From NCBI GenBank assembly GCA_003605035.1, contig QZKJ01000012.1, positions 1 through 41,629 of the forward strand: a DNA stretch of 41,629 bases, read 5' to 3'. Shown here in pieces: positions 6,727-14,013 of the stretch. The notes under the pieces were generated by a model. It worked only from the letters and a program-made list of their open reading frames with translations, had not been told where the DNA came from and did no database searches. The translations under genes were made by a program, and so were the position numbers. Each line of letters begins with the position of its first letter. Within the stretch, counting starts at the first letter, position 1. Source of the DNA: Desulfurivibrio sp. (GTDB taxonomy: Bacteria > Desulfobacterota > Desulfobulbia > Desulfobulbales > SURF-16).

Positions 6727-8532
6727 CTAACATGTCTGCCGGCGGACCGCCAGGGCCAGGAAGCGGTCCTGCTCCCGGAAAACCAGCCTTTTGGCCGCCA
6801 GGTCAGCGAGAAAATTTTCGATCTGCCCGCTGGTGAAGGCGGGAAACATGCCGGCCAGGGCCGGCAGATCATTGATTGCCTCGCAGGCAAGATAGATCTG
6901 CCGGGAAATCCCGCGCAGCCGGTGGTGCAGCACCCGGCCGTCCGGCAGTTCCTGGCGGATGATGAGGAAATCGCCGCCGTCACGATAGCAGAGCAGCAGC
7001 CTTGCCCTATTGTTCCGCTGGCGGTGGTACTGCCGCCACTTTTTCACCTTGCTTACCACCGGGGCCCATCGTTGGCGCTGGCCGGCCCGGTCGCCCCGAA
7101 AGTCTTTAATGAGCAGCACCAGCTTCGCGCCAATCTCCCCGGGAAAAAGCCGGGCCGCATGATGGTGCATGGTCCTGGCGCGGATGCCGTATTTCTTCGG
7201 CTCCTCATCCACCGGGCTGCCATGGCCGAGAAAAAAGGCGGCGGTGGTCAGGGGATGAAAGGGAAAGGCAAAATCAAGATTTGCCAGGGTCTCCCGCACC
7301 TCTTCATCGCTGCTGCCGGGAAACTCGACGATGAGATTGCCGTCCAGCACCACGCCGTTGGCCAGGGCATCCTTCATAATGGCCAGGTTGTCCAGCACCG
7401 TCACCCCCTTGACCATTTTTGCCAGCAGGGAGTTGCTCAAGGCCTCGATGCCCACCTGCACGGAGGTCAGCCCGCCTCTGCGGCTGATCTCCATGGCCCT
7501 GCCGCGCTGGTCGGCCCGGACCTCGGCAAAAAAACGGAAATCCAGGCCGGTATCAGCCATGGTGGCAAAAAAGGCGAGCGCATCCTGGGGTGGCAGGGCG
7601 TTATCGGTAAAAACAAAATCAAGAGCCTTATGGCGGCCGGCCAGGGCGAGCACCTCGGCCGCCATCTTTTCCGCCGGTTTATGGCGATAGCCGCGCCACT
7701 GCAGATTCAGATTGCAGAAGGTGCACCTACGCCACCAGCAGCCCCGGGAAAACTCCACCGGGATCACCGGGATGAAAGGCTCACCGCCGAACTGGCTCTG
7801 CATCTCCCGGAAATAATCATCATAATCAGGACAGGGCAGCCCGGCCACCTCAAGCTGCCTGTCGCCGCAGGATGTGCGGGCCCGGCCGGGCGCCGCGGCG
7901 CTGCTGATGTTGTCGGCAAGCTCCGAGGTCTGTCCGCCCAGAAATGCGCACAGGTTGCGCAGGGCCTCTTCCCCTTCCCCGCTGATCAGGAAATCCACCG
8001 GAAAATGGGCAAACAGGGCCGGTCCGAAATCAGCGGGGCAGGAGGAGCCCCCCAGCACGACGGGAAGCCGTGGATGCGCCTTTTTCAGGACGCTGACCGC
8101 GGCCAGGGTGGCCAGCAGCTGATTGAAGCAGACGGAAAAGCCTGCCAGATCATAGTGCTGCCAGTCGCCTGCCGCGACCCAGTCGGCGAGATGCCGCTCC
8201 AGCTGGGTGCAGGTGGCGTCAAAATCAAAGGCTACGCCGTTTTCCGCCCTGCCGGCCTCCTCCTCCGCCACCAGGCGGGCACCTGCACGCAGCTCCGGGA
8301 AGAGAATGGCGCTGTAGAGCGCTTCGCAGATCCAGACATTGGCGGAAATAAAATGATACAGATCGCGGCCGAGCAGCCGGGCCACCCCGAGGTAGGGATG
8401 CAGTGTCCGCACCTTTACCTCGGAATGGGCCTCGATATAACTTTTTAATGCGCCAAGCTGGACGGAAGGACGATTGAAAATCGCCCAGGGCATGGAGACC
8501 AGGGCCAGCCGGAATGGATGTGCGGATGTCAT
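6727..8532 (-). CDS. B12-binding radical SAM protein, RiPP-maturation-like
   Basis: This is a 601-residue protein. Residues 1-200 resemble a cobalamin-binding domain (HPRLPVVLGGSS, VDFLISGEGEEAL). Residues 255-450 are a radical SAM domain with the cluster motif RGCWWRRCTFCNLN, giving C265, C270 and C273 in CX4CX2C spacing instead of the usual CX3CX2C. The GCWW...CTFC style matches the family of RiPP-maturation radical SAM protein 1 and related C-methyltransferases, which also have widened first spacing. Residues 510-600 form a small winged-helix-like C-terminus. The gene abuts lolA (TAAATG) and precedes cobU by 11 bases. No precursor-like small ORF is visible nearby, so the substrate is unknown. 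It could equally be a B12-radical SAM methyltransferase acting on a non-peptide substrate. Confidence 0.75.
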   Translation of the reverse strand: MTSAHPFRLALVSMPWAIFNRPSVQLGALKSYIEAHSEVKVRTLHPYLGVARLLGRDLYHFISANVWICEALYSAILFPELRAGARLVAEEEAGRAENGVAFDFDATCTQLERHLADWVAAGDWQHYDLAGFSVCFNQLLATLAAVSVLKKAHPRLPVVLGGSSCPADFGPALFAHFPVDFLISGEGEEALRNLCAFLGGQTSELADNISSAAAPGRARTSCGDRQLEVAGLPCPDYDDYFREMQSQFGGEPFIPVIPVEFSRGCWWRRCTFCNLNLQWRGYRHKPAEKMAAEVLALAGRHKALDFVFTDNALPPQDALAFFATMADTGLDFRFFAEVRADQRGRAMEISRRGGLTSVQVGIEALSNSLLAKMVKGVTVLDNLAIMKDALANGVVLDGNLIVEFPGSSDEEVRETLANLDFAFPFHPLTTAAFFLGHGSPVDEEPKKYGIRARTMHHHAARLFPGEIGAKLVLLIKDFRGDRAGQRQRWAPVVSKVKKWRQYHRQRNNRARLLLCYRDGGDFLIIRQELPDGRVLHHRLRGISRQIYLACEAINDLPALAGMFPAFTSGQIENFLADLAAKRLVFREQDRFLALAVRRQTC

Positions 8533-9195
8533 TTACTGCTCGATGATTTCTGTACCTTCAGGCGGGGAAAAATGAAAATATTCCGCCGGCATGGCATGAT
8601 TGACCTCGGTGTTGAACAGCAGCAGATTGGTCACGCTGCCGAGATGATCGATGATCTCCAGGCGGTTTACCAGGAAAGTGCCCTCGTCAACCCAGACGTT
8701 GAGAATCTCCACCTGGGCATGGGTCTTTTTCGGGATCAGGCTGATGGCCAGAATGCCCTGCTTTTCCGGCGCGGAGGTGGGAGGCAGCACCTCAAAATCC
8801 TGCAGCAGGTTGCCTTTACCGGCAAAGAAATTATAGGTGACATCCTCCCGCAGGTATTCCTTGGCCGGAGTGATGATCATCTGGTTTTCCGCGGCAAAAT
8901 AGAGGGAAAAGGTCTCGCCGTCACTGACCAGCACCTGCTTTTCCGGCGCGGTGTAATCCCAGCGCAGCAGGCCGGGTTTCTGGATCACCATGCTGCCGCT
9001 GCCCTTGCGCTGGCGATGCTCCATGGTGCTTACCGTGGAGGTCTGCAGGAAATCGGCCTTGAACGACGTGGTCTTTTCATAGGTTTCCTGAACTTTTTCG
9101 GCAATCTGCACCGGGGTCAGGGCAGCGCTTTGCCCGCTTGCCGGGACCAGCAGACAAACCAAAAAGGCGAGCATGGTCATAAAAAGGTGTTTCAT
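8533..9195 (-). CDS. lolA: Outer-membrane lipoprotein carrier protein LolA
   Basis: This 220-residue periplasmic chaperone carries lipoproteins from LolCDE in the inner membrane to the outer membrane. The start at 9195 is chosen because AAGGA lies seven bases upstream and the protein then begins with a clean signal peptide (MKHLFMTMLAFLVCLLVPASGQSA). Family features follow: FKADFLQT, GSGSMVIQKPGLLRWDYTAPEKQVLVSDG, and a C-terminal beta-rich half ending EYFHFSPPEGTEII. It begins one base after murI and abuts the radical SAM gene, so the three are probably co-transcribed. LolA implies a diderm envelope. Confidence 0.9.
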   Translation of the reverse strand: MKHLFMTMLAFLVCLLVPASGQSAALTPVQIAEKVQETYEKTTSFKADFLQTSTVSTMEHRQRKGSGSMVIQKPGLLRWDYTAPEKQVLVSDGETFSLYFAAENQMIITPAKEYLREDVTYNFFAGKGNLLQDFEVLPPTSAPEKQGILAISLIPKKTHAQVEILNVWVDEGTFLVNRLEIIDHLGSVTNLLLFNTEVNHAMPAEYFHFSPPEGTEIIEQ

Positions 9196-9196
9196 A

Positions 9197-9991
9197 TCAG
9201 TTTCCTTCCACATCAACCTGGATCAGCTCCAGTTTCCTGCCGAAAATCCGCTGGGCGGTCACGCGGGCGGCATCCGTCACATCCGACACATAATACGTGC
9301 TTTCCCCGCCGGTTGCCAGAGCCTTATCCACTTCCGGATGATTTTGCAAATATTTCTTCACCATTTCCGCCACCGCGGTGGAAGAATCAATGACATTCAC
9401 CTGCCGGCCGATGCGGGGAGTGATCAGGTGCTTGAGCAGGGGATAATGGGTGCAGCCCAGCACCAGGGTGTCAACCCCTTTGTGCTTCAGGGGATGCAGA
9501 TAGCGGCGGATGATCATCTTGGTCTCCCGTTTGTCGAGCCAGCCTTCCTCCACCAGCGGCACCAGCAGCGGACACGCCTGGGAAAAGACCCTGGCCTCAG
9601 CCCTGGCCTCGCGTATTTTCGCCTCATAGATATTGCTCTTGATGGTTGCCCTGGTGCCGATCACGCCGATCCGGTTGCTGGCTGATTCAGCCAGCGCCTT
9701 GTCGATGGCCGGGGTGATTACCTCAAAAACCGGCACGGGAAACTGGGCCTTCAGCAGATCAGAGGCCACACTGGCTGCCGTGTTGCAGGCAATGATGATG
9801 ATCTTGGCGCCTTTGTTGAGCAGAAACTCGGTGTCCTGCCGGGCATACCGGCAGATGGTGGCCGCGCTTTTTGAGCCGTAGGGGGTGCGCGCCACATCCC
9901 CGAAATAGACCAGATTCTTGTCCGGCAAAAGCTGCTCAACCGCTTTGGCCACCGTCATGCCGCCCACACCTGAATCAAAAATTCCAATCAC
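9197..9991 (-). CDS. murI: Glutamate racemase
   Basis: This 264-residue enzyme converts L- to D-glutamate for peptidoglycan. It starts at GTG. The catalytic cysteine pair is clear: C69 in ACNTAAS and C180 in GCTHYPLL, with FDSGVGG at residues 5-11 and the YFGDVARTPYGSKS loop. Length is normal. It is the first gene of the leftward group murI-lolA-radical SAM-cobU. A terminator hairpin from the preceding MucR gene lies 45 bases upstream, so murI should have its own promoter in the short space between 9992 and 10028; none with good consensus is visible. Confidence 0.95.
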   Translation of the reverse strand: MIGIFDSGVGGMTVAKAVEQLLPDKNLVYFGDVARTPYGSKSAATICRYARQDTEFLLNKGAKIIIIACNTAASVASDLLKAQFPVPVFEVITPAIDKALAESASNRIGVIGTRATIKSNIYEAKIREARAEARVFSQACPLLVPLVEEGWLDKRETKMIIRRYLHPLKHKGVDTLVLGCTHYPLLKHLITPRIGRQVNVIDSSTAVAEMVKKYLQNHPEVDKALATGGESTYYVSDVTDAARVTAQRIFGRKLELIQVDVEGN

Positions 9992-10028
9992 TTACGTATC
10001 TGCCTGCTCTTGTTTATTCATAACCAAC

Positions 10029-10065
10029 AAAAAAAGCACGCAGCTGCGACGTGCCCGCTGCGTGC
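10029..10065 (-). terminator. Intrinsic terminator of the MucR-type gene
   Basis: There is a perfect nine-base stem, GCACGCAGC (10036-10044) and GCTGCGTGC (10057-10065), with a 12-base loop. On the minus strand it is followed by seven T (10029-10035). It lies between the MucR-type gene and murI. Confidence 0.85.
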
Positions 10066-10108
10066 CTTTTAACAAATGAGAGAAGAAGAAGTAAAATAAA
10101 TTCGTATA

Positions 10109-10588
10109 TTATTTTGCTTTCTTGGCTGCCTTGCCCTTGGCGCTGCCTTTCAGCTTCCTTTCCTCAATGGCCTTTAACAGGTTCGCCGGCACCCCGCGTT
10201 CCTTGCCGGCTTTTTTGCGCCGTTCCGACAGGGACTTGGCGCAGAGCGGCTGCCTGAGGGGAAAACCGTATTTTTTCCGGTACTCCTTGCCGTTCAGGCC
10301 ATGGCTGGCCAGATGCTTGGGTGACAGCAATTTAAAGGACTGCCCGCACTCCAGACAAATGATCTTATTTTTAAGAATGGATTTATCCGGAGCAACCGCA
10401 ACTGCATGTTCCTCCTTCGGCTCCTCTCCCAAGGTAATTGCTTCAGCAGATACCTCGTTTGCCTGCAGTGACTGCAGCACACTGAAGGTATTCTGCAACG
10501 ACGAGGTGATATCCTCAGCGGACATACTTGTTGAAGTGCATTGAGCTTTAACAATATCCGCAGCCATCTCGACCAGTGATTTGCTCAT
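10109..10588 (-). CDS. ROS/MucR-family zinc-finger transcriptional regulator
   Basis: This is a 159-residue MucR-like protein. The start at 10588 has AGGAGG six bases upstream and gives the family-typical MSKSLVEMAADIVKA beginning. The zinc finger is CLECGQSFKLLSPKHLASHGL, with C78, C81, H92 and H96 as ligands, followed by the YRKKYGFP block. The tail is Lys/Ala-rich (KGSAKGKAAKKAK). MucR proteins bind AT-rich DNA and control many genes, including surface and motility genes in alphaproteobacteria. The targets here are unknown. It is monocistronic: its own terminator follows and a promoter candidate precedes it. Confidence 0.88.
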   Translation of the reverse strand: MSKSLVEMAADIVKAQCTSTSMSAEDITSSLQNTFSVLQSLQANEVSAEAITLGEEPKEEHAVAVAPDKSILKNKIICLECGQSFKLLSPKHLASHGLNGKEYRKKYGFPLRQPLCAKSLSERRKKAGKERGVPANLLKAIEERKLKGSAKGKAAKKAK

Positions 10589-10629
10589 TCTATCCTCCTG
10601 ATAAATGTAAATTGGCAAAATAATCTCTA

Positions 10630-10657
10630 TATATAGTCAAGATTGTTATTTTAGCAA
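10630..10657 (-). promoter_or_regulatory. Candidate promoter of the MucR-type gene
   Basis: On the minus strand, TTGCTA (10652-10657) and TATATA (10630-10635) are separated by 16 bases, about 40 bases before the start codon. The flanks are very AT-rich, so other placements are possible. Confidence 0.35.
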
Positions 10658-11160
10658 GCCAATTGCACTCTTTTTTTGTGCTGCGCAAATACATTCAGCA
10701 ATTTGCGGGCATAACGACTTCAACCTATCAACAGGGAAGCCCATGACACATTGTCCAATTTAGTCATTCAGCAAAGCATGTCTTTATCAAGCGACATAAT
10801 AGTTGGTTGAATATTGACTGTTTAGAGCAAACTGGAGAATCATGTGCACTGCCAGCTCAATTCCTGTCGCCATATTGCGCCAATCTTTTCGACTAAAGGA
10901 ACTGCTCTGTTGCCTGATCAAAGAGACTGAAACAGGCAGGCGGCTGTTTGATGGTTTGGCCAGCATTCACTCGCTTCATTTATTAAGCAAGGCATCCGTC
11001 AGATGAAATACCTGGCTGATCATCAGCTTTCATGGCGAACAAAGGGATTGTGACTTTGACGGATTGCAACGAAGCGGCAATAGAGCAACTGGCAGGATGC
11101 TGAAATCCATTAACTGAAAAAATGATGGACGGAGATATGATGGCCAGGCAAGGCTGCCCT
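10658..11160. other. Long intergenic region with no clear gene
   Basis: About 500 bases lie between the MucR-type gene and the convergent end of the GGDEF gene. I see no tRNA, known RNA or terminator here. One 54-codon ORF (10842-11006, plus strand) starts with ATG preceded by GGAG. It encodes a Leu/Ser-rich peptide with a CC pair (KELLCCLIKETETGRR) that I do not recognise. Nothing else supports it as a gene; a TTGACT is at 10815-10820 but has no good -10 partner. Confidence 0.3.
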
Positions 11161-12093
11161 TTACACCTGCGAACGGCGATCAATCATATAGTTGCTGCCC
11201 TCTTTTTTCTTGACAAAATGCTTGACCTCCGAGGCAATGGTGGAGACTTCGCCGTAATGGCTGAAGTGATGGGCGCCGGTGATGACCACGGCGATGGAGA
11301 GACTGAGCAGGCCGAAGACGGTTTCCCGGCCCTGCCGGTCCTTTTCCACATAACAGCCGGCCTTGAGATCCTCGGCCGGGATAAACATGTTGCGCACCAC
11401 CTCGAAATTCGCCAGGATGCGCTCACAGACCGGCTTCACCTTCTCTTCCCTGACGATGAAAACAAAATCATCACCCCCCACATGGCCGACAAAACTTCCC
11501 TCCCTGGCCAGTTCGTCAACGACATTCACGGCAATGCGGGCCACCATGAGGATCACGTCATCCCCCTGGGAAAAGCCATAACGGTCATTATAGGGCTTGA
11601 AATTATCAATATCAATATAGCAGACCGCAAAACTCTCCTTCGCGTCAATGGCCTTCTGGATGGCCTGCAGGATGGAGGTATTGCCCGGCAGCCTGCTGAG
11701 CGGGTTATTGTCAAACACCCTGATCATCCTTGCTTCGGCCAGTCGGATGCGCGCCTGCAGCAGTTCCGGGGTGAAGGGGCGGACGACGAAGTCATCCACC
11801 GCATACTGCTGCCAGTCCAGTCCTGACAGGATCTGCCTCTCATCGATCACCAGAATGACCGGGATATTGGTTTTCTGCAGGCAGCCTTTTACTGCGGTCA
11901 ACAGGGCCAGGGGAGTCTTCTCCTCTCCGAAGCTCTTTTCCATGATCAGCATATCCGGCGGATCTTCCAGGATAAGCGACAGGGCGGACTGCAGATCCTT
12001 CATCAACAGCAGCTGGCAGCCTTTTGCTTCAAGGACGATCCGGTGTTCAGGGGTGCTGATGATCTGTTCACCGGCGATAAGAATTCGTTTCAT
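11161..12093 (-). CDS. GGDEF-domain protein with a degenerate receiver
   Basis: This is about 310 residues from the ATG at 12093; the frame opens at a TTG five codons earlier. The N-terminal receiver-like domain (about 1-115) lacks the acidic pair (LIAGEQ), has Glu52 at the phosphoacceptor position (DMLIMEKSF) and Arg for the conserved Lys (VVRPF). It is a pseudo-receiver. The C-terminal GGDEF domain (about 130-305) has YIDIDNFKPYNDRYG and signature GGDDF (206-210), with Asp for the usual Glu. Such variants occur in some diguanylate cyclases and non-cyclase GGDEF proteins, so c-di-GMP synthesis is possible but uncertain. It is followed across 79 bases by the HDOD gene on the same strand upstream, suggesting a signalling group. 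Confidence 0.8.
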   Translation of the reverse strand: MKRILIAGEQIISTPEHRIVLEAKGCQLLLMKDLQSALSLILEDPPDMLIMEKSFGEEKTPLALLTAVKGCLQKTNIPVILVIDERQILSGLDWQQYAVDDFVVRPFTPELLQARIRLAEARMIRVFDNNPLSRLPGNTSILQAIQKAIDAKESFAVCYIDIDNFKPYNDRYGFSQGDDVILMVARIAVNVVDELAREGSFVGHVGGDDFVFIVREEKVKPVCERILANFEVVRNMFIPAEDLKAGCYVEKDRQGRETVFGLLSLSIAVVITGAHHFSHYGEVSTIASEVKHFVKKKEGSNYMIDRRSQV

Positions 12094-12172
12094 GGTTTTC
12101 CCGGGCAAAACATTGGCAGATATCCGTTTTATCAGACAGCAGGCCGAGGGGCCATCGACGGAGCAAGGAGAA

Positions 12173-13045
12173 TTACGAGGTCATGCTGCCTTCCAGTTCC
12201 GCCTGGATTTCCAGACTGAATCCCCTGACATCCCACAGCTTCTCCTCCACCTCATCCAGTATTTCATCAAGATCCTGCTGGGTCAGGTTGAGAAGCTGCC
12301 AGGCCGTCCTGGAGAGCGGAGGAACCCAGACGTCATCTCCATGTCCGTAGCCGAGACTGCGGATGAGAATATCACTGAAATGGATGATGGCGGTGCACAG
12401 TTTCTCCTCCCCGGCCTCCAGCGGATTGTGGTGGCAGGCAATGGGCTCGACGAGCTTGGCCGGCAGATTCCAGCTCTTGGCCAGCCAGCCTCCCACCTCG
12501 GCATGATCAACACCCAGCAGTTCTTTTTCCGCATCAAGCATGGGAATCTGCCGGTCATGCACCATCTGCCGCAACATCTCGAATTCCGGCTTCAACTCCA
12601 TCTTGATCGCCACCTTGCCGATATCATGGATCAGCCCGGCAGTGCTGACCTCCTCGGGATCACTGACCTCCAGACGTTTGGCCAGCACGCTGCAGACCAC
12701 GGCGCAGCCCAGGGAGTGCTCCCAGAGCTCCACATCCTGGGATTCCATCAGCTCAAAGATGGAAGAACTGATAATCAGACTCTTGATGACGTTGAAACCG
12801 AGCAGAATGATGGCGCTGTTGAGCGAGCTGATCCTCTGCGGGAAGCCGTAAAAGGCCGAGTTGACCAGCTTGAGCAGCTTCGCGGCCAGGATATGATCCT
12901 TGCTGATCACCTTGCCCATCTGTTCGGTGGTGGTATCGGGATCCTCCGCCATCCTGGTCAGCTTGGCGATAATGCCGGGCAGGGTGGGAAGACTTTTCAC
13001 CTCGCGCAGGGCCTTGCGAAACTGGGATTTTTTCTGGTCTTCCAT
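12173..13045 (-). CDS. HDOD-domain signalling protein
   Basis: This is a 290-residue HDOD protein. The HDOD core spans about residues 15-220: LPTLPGIIAKLTRMAEDP, a helix-rich middle with KLLKLVNSAFYGFP, and a GLIHDIGK segment that retains the HD pair. In many HDOD proteins the HD metal residues are lost, so retention of HDIGK and a later HHN is worth noting. HDOD proteins act in signalling, often beside GGDEF or chemotaxis genes, without a single known biochemical activity. The start overlaps the stop of the upstream 103-residue gene by one base (TGATG), indicating translational coupling. Confidence 0.85.
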   Translation of the reverse strand: MEDQKKSQFRKALREVKSLPTLPGIIAKLTRMAEDPDTTTEQMGKVISKDHILAAKLLKLVNSAFYGFPQRISSLNSAIILLGFNVIKSLIISSSIFELMESQDVELWEHSLGCAVVCSVLAKRLEVSDPEEVSTAGLIHDIGKVAIKMELKPEFEMLRQMVHDRQIPMLDAEKELLGVDHAEVGGWLAKSWNLPAKLVEPIACHHNPLEAGEEKLCTAIIHFSDILIRSLGYGHGDDVWVPPLSRTAWQLLNLTQQDLDEILDEVEEKLWDVRGFSLEIQAELEGSMTS

Positions 13046-13356
13046 CAGGAGGCCTTTCTCCCCGCAGCCTTGCGCTGCATTATCCTTTTTTTGAGATACA
13101 TCAACGGGGGAACATGCTTGACCCGGGAAAATCTTTTTTCAATATCCTGCAGCTCCTGTTCCAGGGTTTTTTCACCCTCCACCTGCACCGGATGTCCCTC
13201 GACCGTGATGTAGACGACATCCATTTTTCTGATCCGCTCAATGATGGTGGCGGTCAAGGTGGTCCCCCTGCCGCACAGAATCCGGCCATCGGCGGTCAAC
13301 ACATCCTTGGCCAGCACCATACCCTCGGCAGCCTGCAGGCTCAATATCTGCTGCAC
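13045..13356 (-). CDS. Small protein coupled to HDOD gene
   Basis: This 103-residue protein starts at GTG, with GGGAGG four to nine bases upstream. The first 60 residues resemble the short beta-rich domain found at the front of HD-type signalling proteins: GMVLAKDVLTADGRILCGRGTTLT, then IIERIRKMDVVYITVEG. The rest is a basic, charged tail (KKRIMQRKAAGRKAS). I do not recognise a named family with certainty. It overlaps the HDOD start and shares its promoter, so it is probably a partner of that protein. No enzyme motif is visible. Confidence 0.7.
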   Translation of the reverse strand: MQQILSLQAAEGMVLAKDVLTADGRILCGRGTTLTATIIERIRKMDVVYITVEGHPVQVEGEKTLEQELQDIEKRFSRVKHVPPLMYLKKRIMQRKAAGRKAS

Positions 13357-13374
13357 AGTTTCCTCCCGGACATG

Positions 13375-13403
13375 ACAGTATCTCCGCGCAAAAAAATTGC
13401 CAA
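13375..13403 (-). promoter_or_regulatory. Promoter of the 103-residue/HDOD operon
   Basis: On the minus strand, TTGGCA (13398-13403) and TACTGT (13375-13380) are exactly 17 bases apart. The GTG start is about 19 bases downstream of the -10 box. Confidence 0.55.
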
Positions 13404-13407
13404 ACAG

Positions 13408-13436
13408 TTGACAGACACGTCAAGCAACATTACACT
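13408..13436 (+). promoter_or_regulatory. Promoter of the fmdB-like gene
   Basis: TTGACA (13408-13413) and TACACT (13431-13436) are 17 bases apart. The -35 boxes of this promoter and the divergent one lie only four bases apart. The resulting leader of about 135 bases before the fmdB-like start is long; no riboswitch was recognised in it. Confidence 0.55.
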
Positions 13437-13577
13437 TCAAAAAGTTGGATTGACCTTGCAGAGGCCGGAAACACTCCGCCTCATCCCTTCTTGAAGAAGA
13501 GCCTGCATCTTTTCCGACTGCCAATTCAATTAATAATATATAGAGATAAGATTATACCTTTTTCAGGGAGAACTCAA

Positions 13578-13847
13578 ATGCCTATTTATGAATACGAATG
13601 CCAGAAATGCCAGAAGGTGACCGAAGCATGGCAAAGCCTGTCCGATGATCCGCTGACCACTTGTCCGGACTGCCACGGCAACCTCAAGAAACTGATTTCC
13701 TCAAGTTCCTTCCAGTTAAAGGGCGGCGGCTGGTATGCGGATGGTTACTGCAGCGCCAAACAGGGCAAGTGCGAAGCAAAAACCTCGGATGCCGGCGGCT
13801 GCAGCAAGGAAACCGCCGCCTGCCCCTGCGCCTCTACTGCCGCCTGA
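13578..13847 (+). CDS. FmdB-family zinc-ribbon protein
   Basis: This is an 89-residue protein from the ATG at 13578, which has GGGAG eight bases upstream and gives the family start MPIYEYECQKCQK. A longer frame from 13491 adds 29 residues with no family character. The zinc ribbon has C8 and C11, then CPDCHG. The C-terminal part is Cys-rich (YCSAKQGKCE, GGCSKE, ACPCAS), as in other delta-proteobacterial members. FmdB proteins are named from a regulator of formamidase; their molecular role is not established. The gene is single, transcribed divergently from the HDOD operon. Confidence 0.85.
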   Translation: MPIYEYECQKCQKVTEAWQSLSDDPLTTCPDCHGNLKKLISSSSFQLKGGGWYADGYCSAKQGKCEAKTSDAGGCSKETAACPCASTAA

Positions 13848-13972
13848 GGATGAATCCGTCAAAAGCGTTTCTCCCACCCAGAGCACCCGGAGATCAGGGA
13901 AAAGGTCTTCCTGCCAGTGTTCTCGCGGGCTCCGTGTTCTCAATGACAGTTTCCGATCCGGCAAATCCCAAG

Positions 13973-13995
13973 AAGGATGAACCCTCTTCATCCTT
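13973..13995. terminator. Hairpin between convergent fmdB-like and queA genes
   Basis: There is a perfect nine-base stem, AAGGATGAA (13973-13981) with TTCATCCTT (13987-13995), and a five-base loop. It sits where both convergent genes end. No proper T tract follows on either strand, so termination here is only suggested. Confidence 0.35.
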
Positions 13996-14013
13996 CCCGC
14001 CGCCCTCACTTTC

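Noticed and set aside
6922..8448. Plus-strand ORF of 508 codons opposite the radical SAM gene
   Set aside because: It is a shadow of a GC-rich gene on the other strand, rich in His, Gly and Pro, with no motif.
6727..8535. RiPP precursor peptide near the radical SAM gene
   Set aside because: The gaps to the neighbouring genes are 0 and 11 bases, so none fits here; a distant precursor cannot be excluded.
11648..13213. Plus-strand ORF of 521 codons over the GGDEF and HDOD genes
   Set aside because: It runs across two real minus-strand genes and the gap between them, which is expected by chance in this composition.
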